Assembly (NCBI GenBank): GCA_001630475.1
Contig: KV419401.1
Location: 310,001 to 374,000, forward strand
Source of the DNA: Sistotremastrum niveocremeum HHB9708
Taxonomy: Eukaryota; Basidiomycota; Agaricomycetes; Sistotremastrales; Sistotremastraceae
Length of the DNA stretch: 64,000 nt
Direction of reading: 5' to 3'
Below are positions 12,465-22,702 of this stretch, in pieces. The position numbers were made by a program, and so were the translations under genes. Under the pieces are notes generated by a model. The model saw only the letters and a program-made list of their open reading frames with translations, was not told the DNA's origin and searched no databases. Position 1 is the stretch's first letter, and each line of letters starts with the position of its first letter.

Positions 12465-13840
12465 ATGCAACTTCCCAGCCCGCTGAAGGTCCTAGAGACG
12501 CAGAACAGAGGGCGAATCGTTGTCTCAACCCGCGGACTACACTCTGGCGATCGCATCCTAACGACATATCCATACGCTGTAGGCGTCCTTGATTCGCACA
12601 GAAAGCGCCTCTGTTCATCGCTCCCTTGCTCGCTCTATGCAAGGAAAGGATACTTCTCGATACACTGTGTCCGATGCGACCAAAGCTTTTATTGCTCTCA
12701 AGCTTGCATGTGGCGAGATGCCGGAAAGCATGAGCTTGTGTGCGAGACCTTGAAACGTGTCAGGTCGTTCAGTGCCAAGGAGAGGGACCGAGCATCCCTG
12801 GTCCGACTTGCTCTGATGGTCTTGTTGGAATATCGATGGGAGAGCATGGGACGTCGTAAATCGCGTCGCGAGTTTCCGTCCAAGCATGGAACTATTCCTC
12901 AAAATAATCAGGTAGAGCGAGCCGGGTTTAACGATGGGTCCTCTACTTGCACCTCGGAACCCGCGAGTGACGAAGACGTCGAAGGTTTGTTCACACCCTG
13001 GTCCAATGTCATGGTGAACAGCTCGGGCTTCTCGACGTTCGGCGACGTGATGGACCTTCAGTCACACACTGAATCTTGGACTTCTGAGCAATGGAAAGAC
13101 TGGGAGAAACACGAAAGTTTTCTCATGTCTTTGTTTCGAAGTGGTTCGAATTTACTCCCTGCTTCATGGTCTTTCTTGAATATTTTGCAACTCATAAGCC
13201 GTCTAGAGGTAAGCGGATGAGTCGCGACACCTCTTCTTGTGCTGACATCGCTCCATTTCGTTCCGAACTCAGTGTAACGAATTTGGGTGGTTTGCGGGTG
13301 ATTCGCGGACTTTGTTCGTACAAGAAGATACCCAAAGTCTCGTCGATGGCACTCTAGGCGATCAGAAATCAGCACTCAAAGACAACAAAGGGCGAGGGGT
13401 GTGTTTTGCACGAGGTCTGTCAGGTAATACAAGCTGTAAGGAAACAGGAATATTGACATTTTCGAAAAGCTCTCTATCCTCAAGCATCTTTATTTAATCA
13501 CTCTTGTGCGCCCAATGCGTACGGCGAAGCCACGACATCCATATCCTTGATTACATGTTTCGGCGATGATGCCCGAGAAGCCCATATTGCCGAAGAGATC
13601 GGTGTTGGACGACCTCTGACCTTCATTGTTGCTCACTCTGACGAGCTCGACCGAAAGTCGACAGTGGCAGTTGGTACGGAGATAACGATCAACTACATAC
13701 GCGGAGATCAGCCGGTAGCATACCGCCGAGCTAAACTCATGGAAGATTATCACTTTGCCTGCGAGTGTCAGAGATGTACGATGGAGATGCAGTTGGGGAA
13801 AACCAAGCTAAAACTGCCTCGGAAATACTGTCGCACATGA
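12465..13840 (+). CDS. SET-domain protein with MYND-like zinc finger (SMYD-type)
   Basis: First in-frame ATG at 12465 (MQLPSPLKVLETQNRGR). The early Cys-rich block CVRCDQSFYCSQACMWRDAG followed by KHELVC is a MYND-type finger inserted in the SET fold, as in SMYD proteins. After an intron near 13208-13272 the frame reads RLECNEFGWF. After a second intron (about 13424-13478) come LYPQASLFNHSCAPNAY, the hallmark NHSC motif, and TEITINYIRGDQP with the catalytic-type Tyr. The post-SET Cys cluster FACECQRC is last. Expected activity: protein lysine methylation using S-adenosylmethionine; the substrate cannot be told. The C-terminus is uncertain. The called frame stops at 13840, but an overlapping frame (EILSHMILDPGSHE, then CNLLASKLG after a possible intron) stays open beyond it, so either the end is mis-called or the gene carries a one-base shift near 13798. 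Confidence 0.8.
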
Positions 13841-14254
13841 TACTAGACCCAGGATCACATGAATGTAAGTGATTTTCTGAGGTGGTCCTAGGAATTGACA
13901 GATGAACGGTAGGTTGCAACCTCTTGGCAAGCAAACTAGGGCTCGTGCTCTCCAATCTATCGCTATCATCTACTCTTCTTTTCGCTTCGGTTATTTGTTC
14001 CAATAATCTAGTAACTTGAAGCTGCGTCCGAAGGCTCTTGCAGAAGTGGGGCCAGCTTGCCGGTGTGGGAAATCTTGCCAAAGGAGGAAACCTCCTCCCT
14101 GAAAGGAAGATACTGATAACACAGATCTTGCAGTACATTGTCCACGACTCTCTTGATTCTGTACTGCGAACGAATTCTTTCAATCGCTGCATTCGCATCT
14201 CGAATTAAAGAGTCAATCCGATAAACTCTCTTGTATATTGTTTCTGTCATCATC
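13841..14254. other. Intergenic or 3' part of the SET gene
   Basis: About 410 bases between the SET-domain gene and the MYND-finger gene. An alternative plus-strand frame may extend the SET protein to about 14020. A minus-strand open frame also covers much of it but has no motif and would end on the start codon of the next gene. Confidence 0.4.
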
Positions 14255-16721
14255 ATGAAGAGCTGGATGAAGAATCAAGAATTCGATGATGAGTGGGTCT
14301 ATCCGGTTAAGTTAGCCAACATAGTCGCGCGAGAGCTCAACATCGGTTAGATGGCACTGGTTTATCTACCCAAATATGCAATCTGACTCCTGACAGCTTT
14401 GGCCACTCCTCGCGACATAAAGCGCATTCACAAAAAGGGTATATGCGCCGAAGTTGTTCGGAAACTGTTGCATTGTTCTCAAGGACCCAAGTCCATGAGC
14501 ACGTACCGAGGGATCCTAATGAACATTCGGTACATTATACACGACAACATCCTAGCGCACGAGATCTACAAACAAAGTAGGTTCAAATACTACTGGAGCC
14601 TTCACTGTTGTCATCGACTAATTCGGGTTGATAGATCTTGATGACTTTGTTTTTAAATGCCTTGAGCCCTCCGCCGGGATCGCTAAGGATACGACCAAAC
14701 TTCGGGCAACCGCAATCTGTCTCATACATGACATGACGTTGCATTTTCCGAGCGACGAAACCTGCCACAGTGCTGCGATTAAGTGGACTGCCAAGCTCAC
14801 GCGCTTGCTTCCTAAATACACTGGTCGGGGTGGATGGCATGACAATGCCCTGTGGTCGATGCTCTCCACTATTAAGATTTGGCTTCGCAGTCTCTGCACC
14901 TATAGAGCTAAACACGGACACGCACTCTCACCCGATGATCTCCATGCTCTCCAATTACGCACCTTGGCAAACACCCTTGTAGGTCTGCTAAGGTTCGACG
15001 ATAATTCATCCCCGCCGGCTTGGGATAATATCAACACTATATCCGCCTGTTTGGCTTGGATCGCTTATTATGAGAGTAATGCTATCCTGAGCCTCCCGAA
15101 TAATAAAGGCCTCTCACTGTTCGTCGCCTTTACCCTCAGTCCTTCTCTTGTCCTTCGAAGTCGAGGATTCCTGGGTCTTCTGAATCTTCGCCACCCCGAC
15201 TACTCGTATCACGGCCACGGAGGCCGCTTTTGCGATCCGCGCAACCTCCAGCCTATAGCTGGTACTATCCTCCCCGACGAGGAGAACTTTCTGGGAGATG
15301 TCGTCGAGCTCACTGATGCAGATGCGGCGCTTGAGATTGGTCTACAGGATGAACCCTTCGGGAAAAGCGATCAAGATAACGCCGTCGCTCACGAAATCCC
15401 TTCCTCTCCCGCCCTCCTCTACTTCAACGCACACCATCCCAATGTTTGGGAACCAGCGTTGAAGTTCGTGGACCTCGAACTCAATGGTGCTTCTGCTAAT
15501 GAATCATATGAGGCTCTGTGTCGAAGATGGTTCGGATCTCCCAAGATCGACGAAGCCACACAACTAGTGATGGTTAATGCACTCAGACTCCACGGAGAAA
15601 TATATAAAGCCGATGTCCTGGATCACAGTTTTATAATGCGGCAACTTGGAGAAGAGAAACGCGTCGGAAGAGATCCTGAGCGGATCTATAAGTTCTACGC
15701 CCGTTCTCGAGTCTTGGCGCACAATGGAGTTAAACGCTGGCCCGATAATTGCTATTTTCACTATGCAGTGATGAGGGGTCACAGCGGTTGGTACTGCTCC
15801 GATTCATTAGCGAAGGGCGTCAAATGTCAGGACCTTACGGATCACATGGAGAAGCTCATGTATCAAGAAGGGCGATTCAACTTGTTCAGCATGGGCGTCG
15901 CAATATTATCCCTGGAGGACTCTCTACTCAAGATGTGGGCGTGCGGCGTTGATCAGTTGATACGCGCCGGAGGAGCCATCGCTCACGCTTTTGAGCAATT
16001 AAAACGAGGGACTGAGGAATGTCGGCTATTGATGGTTTTAGCATTTATGACGGAGCAGATTATGGGGACCGTGAACTTCGAGCCAGAAGTGCGGAAACAA
16101 TGGGTAAGAGTCTATTTTCTTTTCGGGTATAACTCGATCTCATTCGTGATATGAAGTTTGAGGAAGCCAAAGACGCACTGGTATCGCTTCAGAAGAGCAA
16201 GTCTACCGCTTCTCTTGAGATGCGCGCTGCCGCTATGGACTTCTTCAATCACCGTCAAAAAGCCCAAAAGCAATGGGCTCCGATGATCGAAGCGGTAGGA
16301 AAATACAAGGAAGTGAGCGATGAAAATCAACGAGCCAATAAGTTTAAAGGACTCACCTATGAAGCGAGAGACTCGACTCCGGAAAGGAAACCGTACAAGG
16401 CTATTGACCAGGATCAAACTGCTTCTGCTATTCCTGAGCCGACTCTGAGAACCGACGGTACTGTTAATTTACCAGATCATTTCCCGGACGAACTACCCAG
16501 CAACGAGCTTCGGTGTACGTGGTGTCACAGACATAGCATGGGTCTGAAAAAATGCGCAAATTGTGGTGAAGCGAAATATTGTAACAAAGAATGGTCGGTT
16601 CATCTTCTCTGCGCTGCGTCATTTCACTGCTGACTGTGACTTTGAACTTTGCCATAGCCAAAGTAGACATTGGAAGCTGAGTCATAAGAATGAATGTGTG
16701 TCGCCCGAGATTAATGTGTAG
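14255..16721 (+). CDS. MYND-type zinc-finger protein, agaricomycete-expanded family (intact copy)
   Basis: Five exons with readable borders: 14255-14345, 14397-14576, 14639-16103, 16157-16593 and 16658-16721; about 745 residues. The long middle region is alpha-helical with no known domain (it includes the conserved block TLANTLVGLL and the block SLFVAFTLSPSLVLRSRGFL). The C-terminus is a MYND finger: CTWCHRHSMGLKKCANC, then YCNKECQSRHWKLSHKNEC, the Cys of KEC being formed across the last intron. MYND fingers usually bind proteins; this one has no SET domain. Many Agaricomycetes carry large families of such proteins with unknown function. A second, decayed copy lies at 51353-53851 with the same intron positions. 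Confidence 0.8.
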
Positions 16722-17279
16722 ATACTAGTACATTGTATACAAGCCGGTGAAAATGGAGAATCACTCAATCAACTCGTTCGTTCTAAGATCGGTTAATACG
16801 CGTTCACACCATACAATAGTCAAGCAAGAATGAGTAAAAAACGTTGATGTTCGGATTATTTGGACCACTACACTTGAAAATGGGAGGGTCGGAGTTATCG
16901 GCTATAAGACTACTCGTACACGGCGAGCTGTTACATTTTTTGGTGCGAACTTTTGATCCCAGATTGAACGTATATTGAACCTTCTCTCTCGGCATTAGGT
17001 CAAGATACGTAGAACACTAGAGTGACTTGCGCTTGAAATCCTTGGAAATCCCTGATGGAATCGACCGCTTCAAACAAATCAATGTTGTTCACTAAGTCCG
17101 ATACCGTGATCAAACATCCCAGTATGAATGAGAAGAAACATGACTCCTATTTCTCTTGACTACTACTTGATCTTTCCTACGCTCTCTACCGACAAAGATC
17201 CAAACGGTACATAGACAATCCATAAAGTAAAATAGAGCGCCTGGGAATTTCAGGGACAAAAGGGTCCAAGACATAGGGG
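16722..17279. other. Intergenic flank of repeat island
   Basis: AT-rich stretch downstream of the MYND gene with no open frame of note. It carries the MYND-gene 3' end and leads into the transposon-rich block. Confidence 0.5.
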
Positions 17280-17287
17280 TCCTATAT

Positions 17288-17581
17288 TAAGGTTTAACAC
17301 GAATACTAACCTGCCTAACTCAGGTACCTGTTGGCAGGTACCTACCACTGTTTTTTTCAGAAAAGGCCTAACCTGCCACCTGCCAATAGCAGGGAGGTAC
17401 CTGGCAGGTCTGGCAGGTCCCCTGCCAAAAATGACAGGTTAACCTGCCTAAGGTACCTCAAAATGACAATTTTTTCCAGGAAGGCCGGCACCTGCCACCT
17501 GTCTCTTGCTTACATAAGGAGGTACCTGGGCAGGTTAACTCACGGGTACCTGTAAAATGCTGGTATTCGTGTTAAACCTTA
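17288..17581. mobile_element. Complete hAT-type MITE (294 bp)
   Basis: Perfect 19-bp terminal inverted repeats, TAAGGTTTAACACGAATAC at 17288-17306 and its reverse complement at 17563-17581. Flanked by an exact 8-bp direct repeat TCCTATAT (17280-17287 and 17582-17589). An 8-bp target duplication is the signature of hAT elements. The interior is packed with short copies of GGTACCT and CCTGCC in both orientations, like the subterminal transposase-binding motifs of hAT elements. No coding capacity, so non-autonomous. Perfect ends and target duplication point to a recent insertion. Confidence 0.88.
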
Positions 17582-17619
17582 TCCTATATTACGTAACATA
17601 GCATAAAGCGTTTCCATTG

Positions 17620-17775
17620 GCTAGAGGCTCGGACTTGCGCCGGAGGCGCGCTCGGCTGCTCGGCTGCTCGGCTTGGGCTTGGGCTCCCGCCGGGAGGCGG
17701 GCTGGGGGCTTGGGGGCTGGCTCGCGCGGCAGTGCGCTCTGGGATTTTGGCTGCATCGGGAGGCGCCATGTGATG
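17620..17775. repeat. GC-rich multi-hairpin repeat, copy A
   Basis: A roughly 150-bp GC-rich block made of short imperfect palindromes in a fixed order: GCGCCGGAGGCGC, then CCGCCGGGAGGCGGG, then CGCGCGGCAGTGCGC, then a GGGAGGCGCC half, with GGCTTGG spacers. The same blocks in the same order and orientation recur at 19525-19705. Each palindrome can form a small stem-loop. Open frames through it on both strands are composition artefacts. Confidence 0.7.
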
Positions 17776-17976
17776 GCTTGGGACTATGTCGGGTTTATAG
17801 TATCTCTTATTGTCATTTTTGAAATCCATAGCACACTCTTTTTCTGCAAGGTGGAAGCAGAACAAAGCTTTGCAACGGTGTCTAACCTCATTGCACACAA
17901 AATCAACCAATTAAGGGCTTACCTCTCTCGGAAGACATGGGAATGTTCAATGGTGTCAACTGAGAGAGTGATCTAA
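17775..17976 (+). mobile_element. Possible scrap of a hAT transposase C-terminus
   Basis: A short open frame contains AEQSFATVSNLIAHKINQL followed by RAYLSRKTWE. This resembles the C-terminal dimerisation region of hAT transposases (Glu-x-x-Phe ... Asn-Leu-Ile-x-x-Lys ... Leu ... Trp). It is only about 60 codons and runs to the assembly gap. The link with the nearby hAT MITE is suggestive only. Confidence 0.3.
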
Positions 17977-17996
17977 CCTGTTTCAGCTACGAGTTT

Positions 17997-18096
17997 NNNN
18001 NNNNNNNNNNNNNNNNNNNNNNNNNNNNNNNNNNNNNNNNNNNNNNNNNNNNNNNNNNNNNNNNNNNNNNNNNNNNNNNNNNNNNNNNNNNNNNNN
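17997..18096. other. Assembly gap (100 N)
   Basis: Exactly 100 consecutive N bases, the usual placeholder for a gap of unknown size. It lies between repeated sequence on both sides, so the true length is unknown. Confidence 0.99.
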
Positions 18097-18140
18097 GAGA
18101 ATCCCGAGAACCCCGAGTGGCAATCTAATCCACATTCAGA

Positions 18141-18268
18141 CTTCAGAAAAAATTAGGCCAGGTTTTATAGCCTAAATAGCATAAATAGCCTATTTTTTGG
18201 CTATTTTTCTGCTAAATAGCTGAAAAATAGCAAGAAATAGCGGAAATAGCAGCTAATTTTTTCTGAAG
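18141..18268. mobile_element. 128-bp foldback element with AAATAGC repeats
   Basis: Perfect 16-bp inverted ends CTTCAGAAAAAATTAG (18141-18156) and its complement (18253-18268). The interior holds about eight copies of AAATAGC-like heptamers in both orientations. The whole unit folds into one long hairpin. Only a 2-base GA repeat flanks it, so the target-duplication class cannot be fixed. Confidence 0.65.
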
Positions 18269-18324
18269 GACATCCCGAAACCTCTCAGTGTCAAGGGCTT
18301 ACCGCTCAAAGTAGGGGTTCCCAC

Positions 18325-18520
18325 GCACGAGATAACATGCGAGATAACATGAGTTATCTCGCGGACCTCGATTACCCTCTTTTGTAGGCCATATAAAATC
18401 TTGTCAATATTATTGGAGGAACATATGAATACAAATGATTACCTAGCGTTTTTATACGATTAATTAGTTGAGAGAGAAGCGCCAGGTAGCCCAATGCGAG
18501 ATAACACGAGATAACATGTG
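18325..18520. repeat. CGAGATAAC repeat cluster
   Basis: Five copies of CGAGATAAC occur, three near 18328-18362 and two near 18498-18518. The first group includes a palindrome GCGAGATAAC/TGA/GTTATCTCGC (about 18339-18362). The arrangement suggests the ends of another small element, but I could not define matching termini. Confidence 0.4.
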
Positions 18521-19520
18521 ACTGTGACAGCGCGTGACACCGTGCAAGGGCCGAGCTTGCTGCCCTAGTCATTCTTTGCGTATGGGCTCTCGAGGTCTAA
18601 GGTGCTGTTGAAAGTGTATCTAATGGTCTATTGTATCTACCCTGCTCACTTTAGAAATTTAAAATAGATTTATAGCCCATTAGCAAGTGAACAAATAAAG
18701 AAATCAGCGAAGGCTGATTGAATAAATTCCGAAAGCATTGCACCAGTGTGTTATGGGCACAAATAACTCGCCTCAAGATTGCTCAAGATTGCTCAATAAT
18801 TCCTTGTCAATTCAAGCAGAGCGAGGGGCTGCGGGCTTCCTGTTGTCCCGACACATGTGGCAACAACGCTCCGAAAGGGGTCCGGGGCAGCGCCCCGGGC
18901 GAAAAAAATGCTGATTTGAGAGAACCAAAAGACCAAAATCACATCAAATCTCTTTCTATGAATTTCCGAGCCCATCTGGAGTCCATCCATGAATTTATTG
19001 AGGTTGGATTCTCCGCATATAGCCTATCCGAGCTTTCCCTGGGCTGTTCTTTTGGTGTATTTGAAGCCGCAAAAGATACAATAGTATATTATACAAAGTG
19101 ATTAATGAGGTCCTAGTCATATGAAAGTGGTGAAACGACGCAGTGATGGTAAGAATAATGTTTACCTCCTTCACATGTTGAAACGCGCCGATAGGCACGT
19201 GCGCGCGAGCGTTTTTAACCTCCAAAATCACTCCAAAATATTCCAAAACAATGGTTGAATTCGCATAATGATGTATGATTCAATAATTTTTACAGAAAAT
19301 GCTACCGAAGTTCCCTTCATCTCTCTCCCCTTTCTTTCTTTTCCTTTCTTTTTCTCTTTCTTTTCGGGCCGAAATACCCCCTTCTATGAGGGGAAAACCG
19401 TGTCAAGCTTGCTTCAATTTGAGATGCGTCATGAATTTTTATGAATCTTGAGAACAAAAATAATCCACACAACGAGTATCTCTGTTTTTTTGAAAAATGT
19501 AATAGACTAATGTTGACTAC
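18521..19520. other. Repeat-like intergenic stretch without supportable gene
   Basis: A 127-codon open frame at 18718-19101 has no recognisable motif and crosses a GC-rich palindrome (CCGGGGCAGCGCCCCGG near 18881-18898) typical of repeats. A CT-rich run lies at 19318-19367. No splice-supported gene is seen. Confidence 0.45.
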
Positions 19521-19524
19521 ATGT

Positions 19525-19705
19525 CTGCACTTGCGCCGGAGGCGCGCCTCGCTTGGCTCGGACTGGGGCTGGGGCTTGGCTGGGACTCCGCCGGGAGGCG
19601 GGCTCTGGCTTTGGACTCGCGCGGCAGCGCGCTCGGGGACTCTGGGCTCTGGCTGCGCCGGGAGGCGCTCTGGGCTTGGGCTTGGGCTGGGACTCTGCAG
19701 CTGGC
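19525..19705. repeat. GC-rich multi-hairpin repeat, copy B
   Basis: Second copy of the block at 17620-17775: GCGCCGGAGGCGC, CCGCCGGGAGGCGG, CGCGCGGCAGCGCGC and GCGCCGGGAGGCGC in the same order, separated by GGGCTTGG/GGGCTGGG spacers. Here all four palindromes are complete, so it is the better preserved copy. Confidence 0.7.
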
Positions 19706-19899
19706 TGCAGGCTTTGACACTCGTATAAAATCAACTGATCAGTGATTGATGGATTACAAATCCAATTTCTCGACTCCCAGGGTCCCGACGATCCCCTTTG
19801 CCGGACCATCCAGCCCTCCTTGGACCCTCGGCATCTCCTTCTTTTCCTCCTCCGAAAAACAAATATAATAAATTCTGACTGATTCTCTGATTCTGATCC

Positions 19900-21354
19900 T
19901 CAAGCCTCGCCTTCAACTTGCTTAACACCCTCGCTCACGAAAAGCTCAGAGAGCAATCCTTTGTCTAATTCGTATAACCAGCCGTGTATCGATATTTCGG
20001 ATCCGTTGTTCCATGCTTCTTGCAATGCGGGACTTTGGTGGAGGTTCTCAAACTGTCACAACGTATCGTATCAGTCTCTACTATTTCAAGATGCCTCCCC
20101 GGAGGAGAGGGGGAGGGAGGGGAGGGGGACAGACCTGTTTTCTGATGTTGTCGATGACGAGGAGTTGGATTGCTTCTTCGAAATTGGCAGGTTCGTTCTT
20201 ATATTTCTCAGCGAGATTCATGAGGGGCGATAACCACCTCGTCAGAGCGGGAGGGAAAGGCTGGATGGGCGGCGATCGAGTCGCGGAGAGACATTCTTTG
20301 GCACCGCCGCATTCTGTGTGTCCGACGATGACGACTGTATCGTAGGTGAGTATGGATAGGCGAGAGGTGGGAGGGGAGAGAGGGGGCTTACCGTGTTTGA
20401 TGCCGATCTTGAGTGCGTAGGTGAGTACTGATTCGGCTGAATCGTCGTCGAGGGGGAATTGACTACGAGCAGAGACTACGTCAGTATTTCCGCGCTTGGA
20501 CCGCGGGGAAAGAGGAGCTGATGCTCACTTGGCGATGTTCCGGGTGGTGAATATCGTCCCCGGGGGAACGGCAGTCAAGACTGATTCGGGGACTCGAGAG
20601 TCTGCGCAGCCAATCCAAAGGACCTTCATTACGACACAGGCAACAAATCAGCGACTACCGGAGATTAAAGAGAAGAATGCGAATGTACCTTGGGATCCTG
20701 TCCTCTGGCGCTCTGCTCGAAAAAGCCTGGCTTGTCGGTCTCGACGTCTTGTGCCCACTCTTCGTTTCGCTTCAAGAGAGATGCGAGGATGTTCTTTGGT
20801 TGCTCCATGTCTTTCTCTTTTCTAGGTTCTGGGACTGGTTCTGGGAAGATGATTTGTCGACGTCTTTGTGGGAGCGGCGGTGGGGGCGGTGGAGCGTATC
20901 GAGGGTGTATCTCTAGCGCTGAGATGTGCGACGAGCGGGTGGGTTGGATGCTGGTGTGCTGAGTGGGCAGGGTGGAGGGTGAGGCAGCGGTGGATGCTGA
21001 GGAGGTGGAAGTGGAAGAAGAGCTGATAAAGCGGGAAGAACGACTGATAAGGCTGGGACGAGTTATATCGCTGTCCGATGACGACGGTGTTTGTGGTCGT
21101 CCCTGGCTCTGTCCTGAAACGCTGGGAGTTGGCTCGGGGGCTGTGCTGGATTGAGAGTGCGAGTGTGATAAGGATGGGGCAGGCGCAGAGGTGCTTGGGG
21201 TTGCTTGGGTACCGAGTTCGCGGCTGTAATCGGAGAAGAAGAGTTGTCTCAGTACGCCTCGTCGCCGCGTCTCTGCCAGGTTAAGATTTAGATTCCCGTT
21301 AAGGAGAATGTGAGTATGGTAGTATGCTATCCGTGCTGCGAGCGACAATGGCAT
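19900..21354 (-). CDS. Beta-class carbonic anhydrase with long N-terminal extension
   Basis: ATG at 21354, TGA at 19900. After a roughly 170-residue Ser/Pro/Thr-rich, Arg-containing N-terminal region comes the catalytic part: [19 protein letters not shown], then (after an intron) [16 protein letters not shown] with zinc-binding Cys and the Asp-Arg dyad (near 20620-20590), FTTRNIAK, then [12 protein letters not shown] with the second zinc ligands His and Cys (near 20330-20296). The last exon ends [18 protein letters not shown], the typical C-terminal strand. Reaction: CO2 hydration to bicarbonate. The extension begins with a basic, hydrophobic stretch ([20 protein letters not shown]) and could target mitochondria, or the cytosolic form could start at the internal MEQPKNIL. 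It lies head to tail with a paralog at 22703-23620. Confidence 0.9.
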
Positions 21355-22702
21355 CTCAAGTCGGTGCTGGACTGGACCGTGGCTGGGACCAGGAATGCAA
21401 TCGCGAGTCAGCTGTTAACTCAGCGCTCCCTGAAACGAGGCCACTTGACAAATGAAATTTTTTAGCTTGGAAAATTCGATTAGGCAACTTTATCACAGCC
21501 TCCACCCTTCTACGCCCCCGTTCGGGCCAGGACTCGACATCTTTCAATATAGTCTAGTCTGAGCTGCCCTCGCTCTTTGTTCCTCGACTGATACGAGCGA
21601 AACAGGATCATTGGGACCAGATCTCGGCCGAACCATCACAGCCATCTGCGGCCACATGTAGACCCCTCGACCCCTCGGACTTGCACGGAAGAAAATCTGC
21701 AGATACTCAATGCTACTATACGCACCTGAAAATTCTAATCAACGCAGTCATGGTCCAAGAATCTCGCTGACAAGACGAGATTCAGGCAGTGTTGTCCTTT
21801 ATTTATTATCAGCCTTAGTTCGAAGTCCTTCTTCGTGGGAAAACAAAGCCAATCTCAGTAACGGATCTCAGGGCGTCATCTGAAATCCGAAAATTCAGTA
21901 AAGACTCGCGGCCATCCTTTGATCCTGAACGAGTGTCAGCTGAATGTCTGTGGTCTTGCTGGACTTCCTCGATGCAGAAGTGCGATTGAATGATATCGAA
22001 GCCACCCCAGAAGCGGATCCAGTAGCGAATTTCACGGATCTCGTTGGGCAAAGATTCAATTGAACCTCAGATTATCCCATGCCTAGCTGGAAGTCTTCTT
22101 CATTTTTTCTGGAAGTCATTGTTGCGAAGAAAACCAATTTGAAGCACGTCGATGAAGCCACAAGAGAGACCAAGACCGCCAAGGAGCCCAAAACACGATA
22201 TTTCGAAGCCAAAAAAATAGTTCGGGTCCGGGACACATCAACACAGAGACGAAGACGTCAGCGATGGTGCATACGATCCAGGTGAGAGTTCGAGAAAAGG
22301 AGCTGTTGTGGCTTATTTGTCAGGGCCTTTAGATAGAAGTCCTTCTTCGTGGGAAGATCGGATCACGGGAAATGAGGCAGACCCGAGCCGAGCCGAATGC
22401 TAATCCGAGTCAGATTCAATTCATTAGCAAAATTTGAGATCTGTGCCCAAGAGTCCCGTTTCACTTTCAGTTTGAAAGACGTACTATGGTCTTGTTGAAT
22501 TGAATATCTGCTCTCTCGCGTCAAGTTGTTCATCGAATCCTCAGCGGTTGCCAAGCATAGAAGTCTGAGTTCTCACCCATTTATATTTTCGTTTAGAAGA
22601 ATTACATGTACAGTCGTCTCATCACAAATCACTCAATCAACATCCGTATCCACACTAAAGCGAACAACAACACGAATTGCTTGGCGCGAACCTCGGAAGA
22701 GC
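21355..22702. other. Intergenic with a duplicated segment
   Basis: 1.35 kb between the two carbonic anhydrase genes. Two short segments about 518 bases apart (around 21818-22000 and 22336-22510) share GAAGTCCTTCTTCGTGGGA and, further on, a similar TGGTCTTG(C/T)TG stretch. On the minus strand both copies can encode a C-terminal SHEEGL..K..(D/N)K ending. I cannot assemble a convincing gene from either copy. Confidence 0.4.

Noticed and set aside
13737-14256. Minus-strand frames as a divergent gene before the MYND gene
   Set aside because: They have no motif, would begin on the MYND start codon, and overlap the likely SET-gene tail.
17617-17976. 119-codon plus-strand frame as a gene
   Set aside because: Its first half is the GC-hairpin repeat; only the last about 60 codons resemble anything, and that is a transposase scrap.
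17620-19705. Regularly spaced palindromic GC blocks as a CRISPR-like array
   Set aside because: Repeats are not identical, spacers are short and low-complexity, and the genome is fungal.
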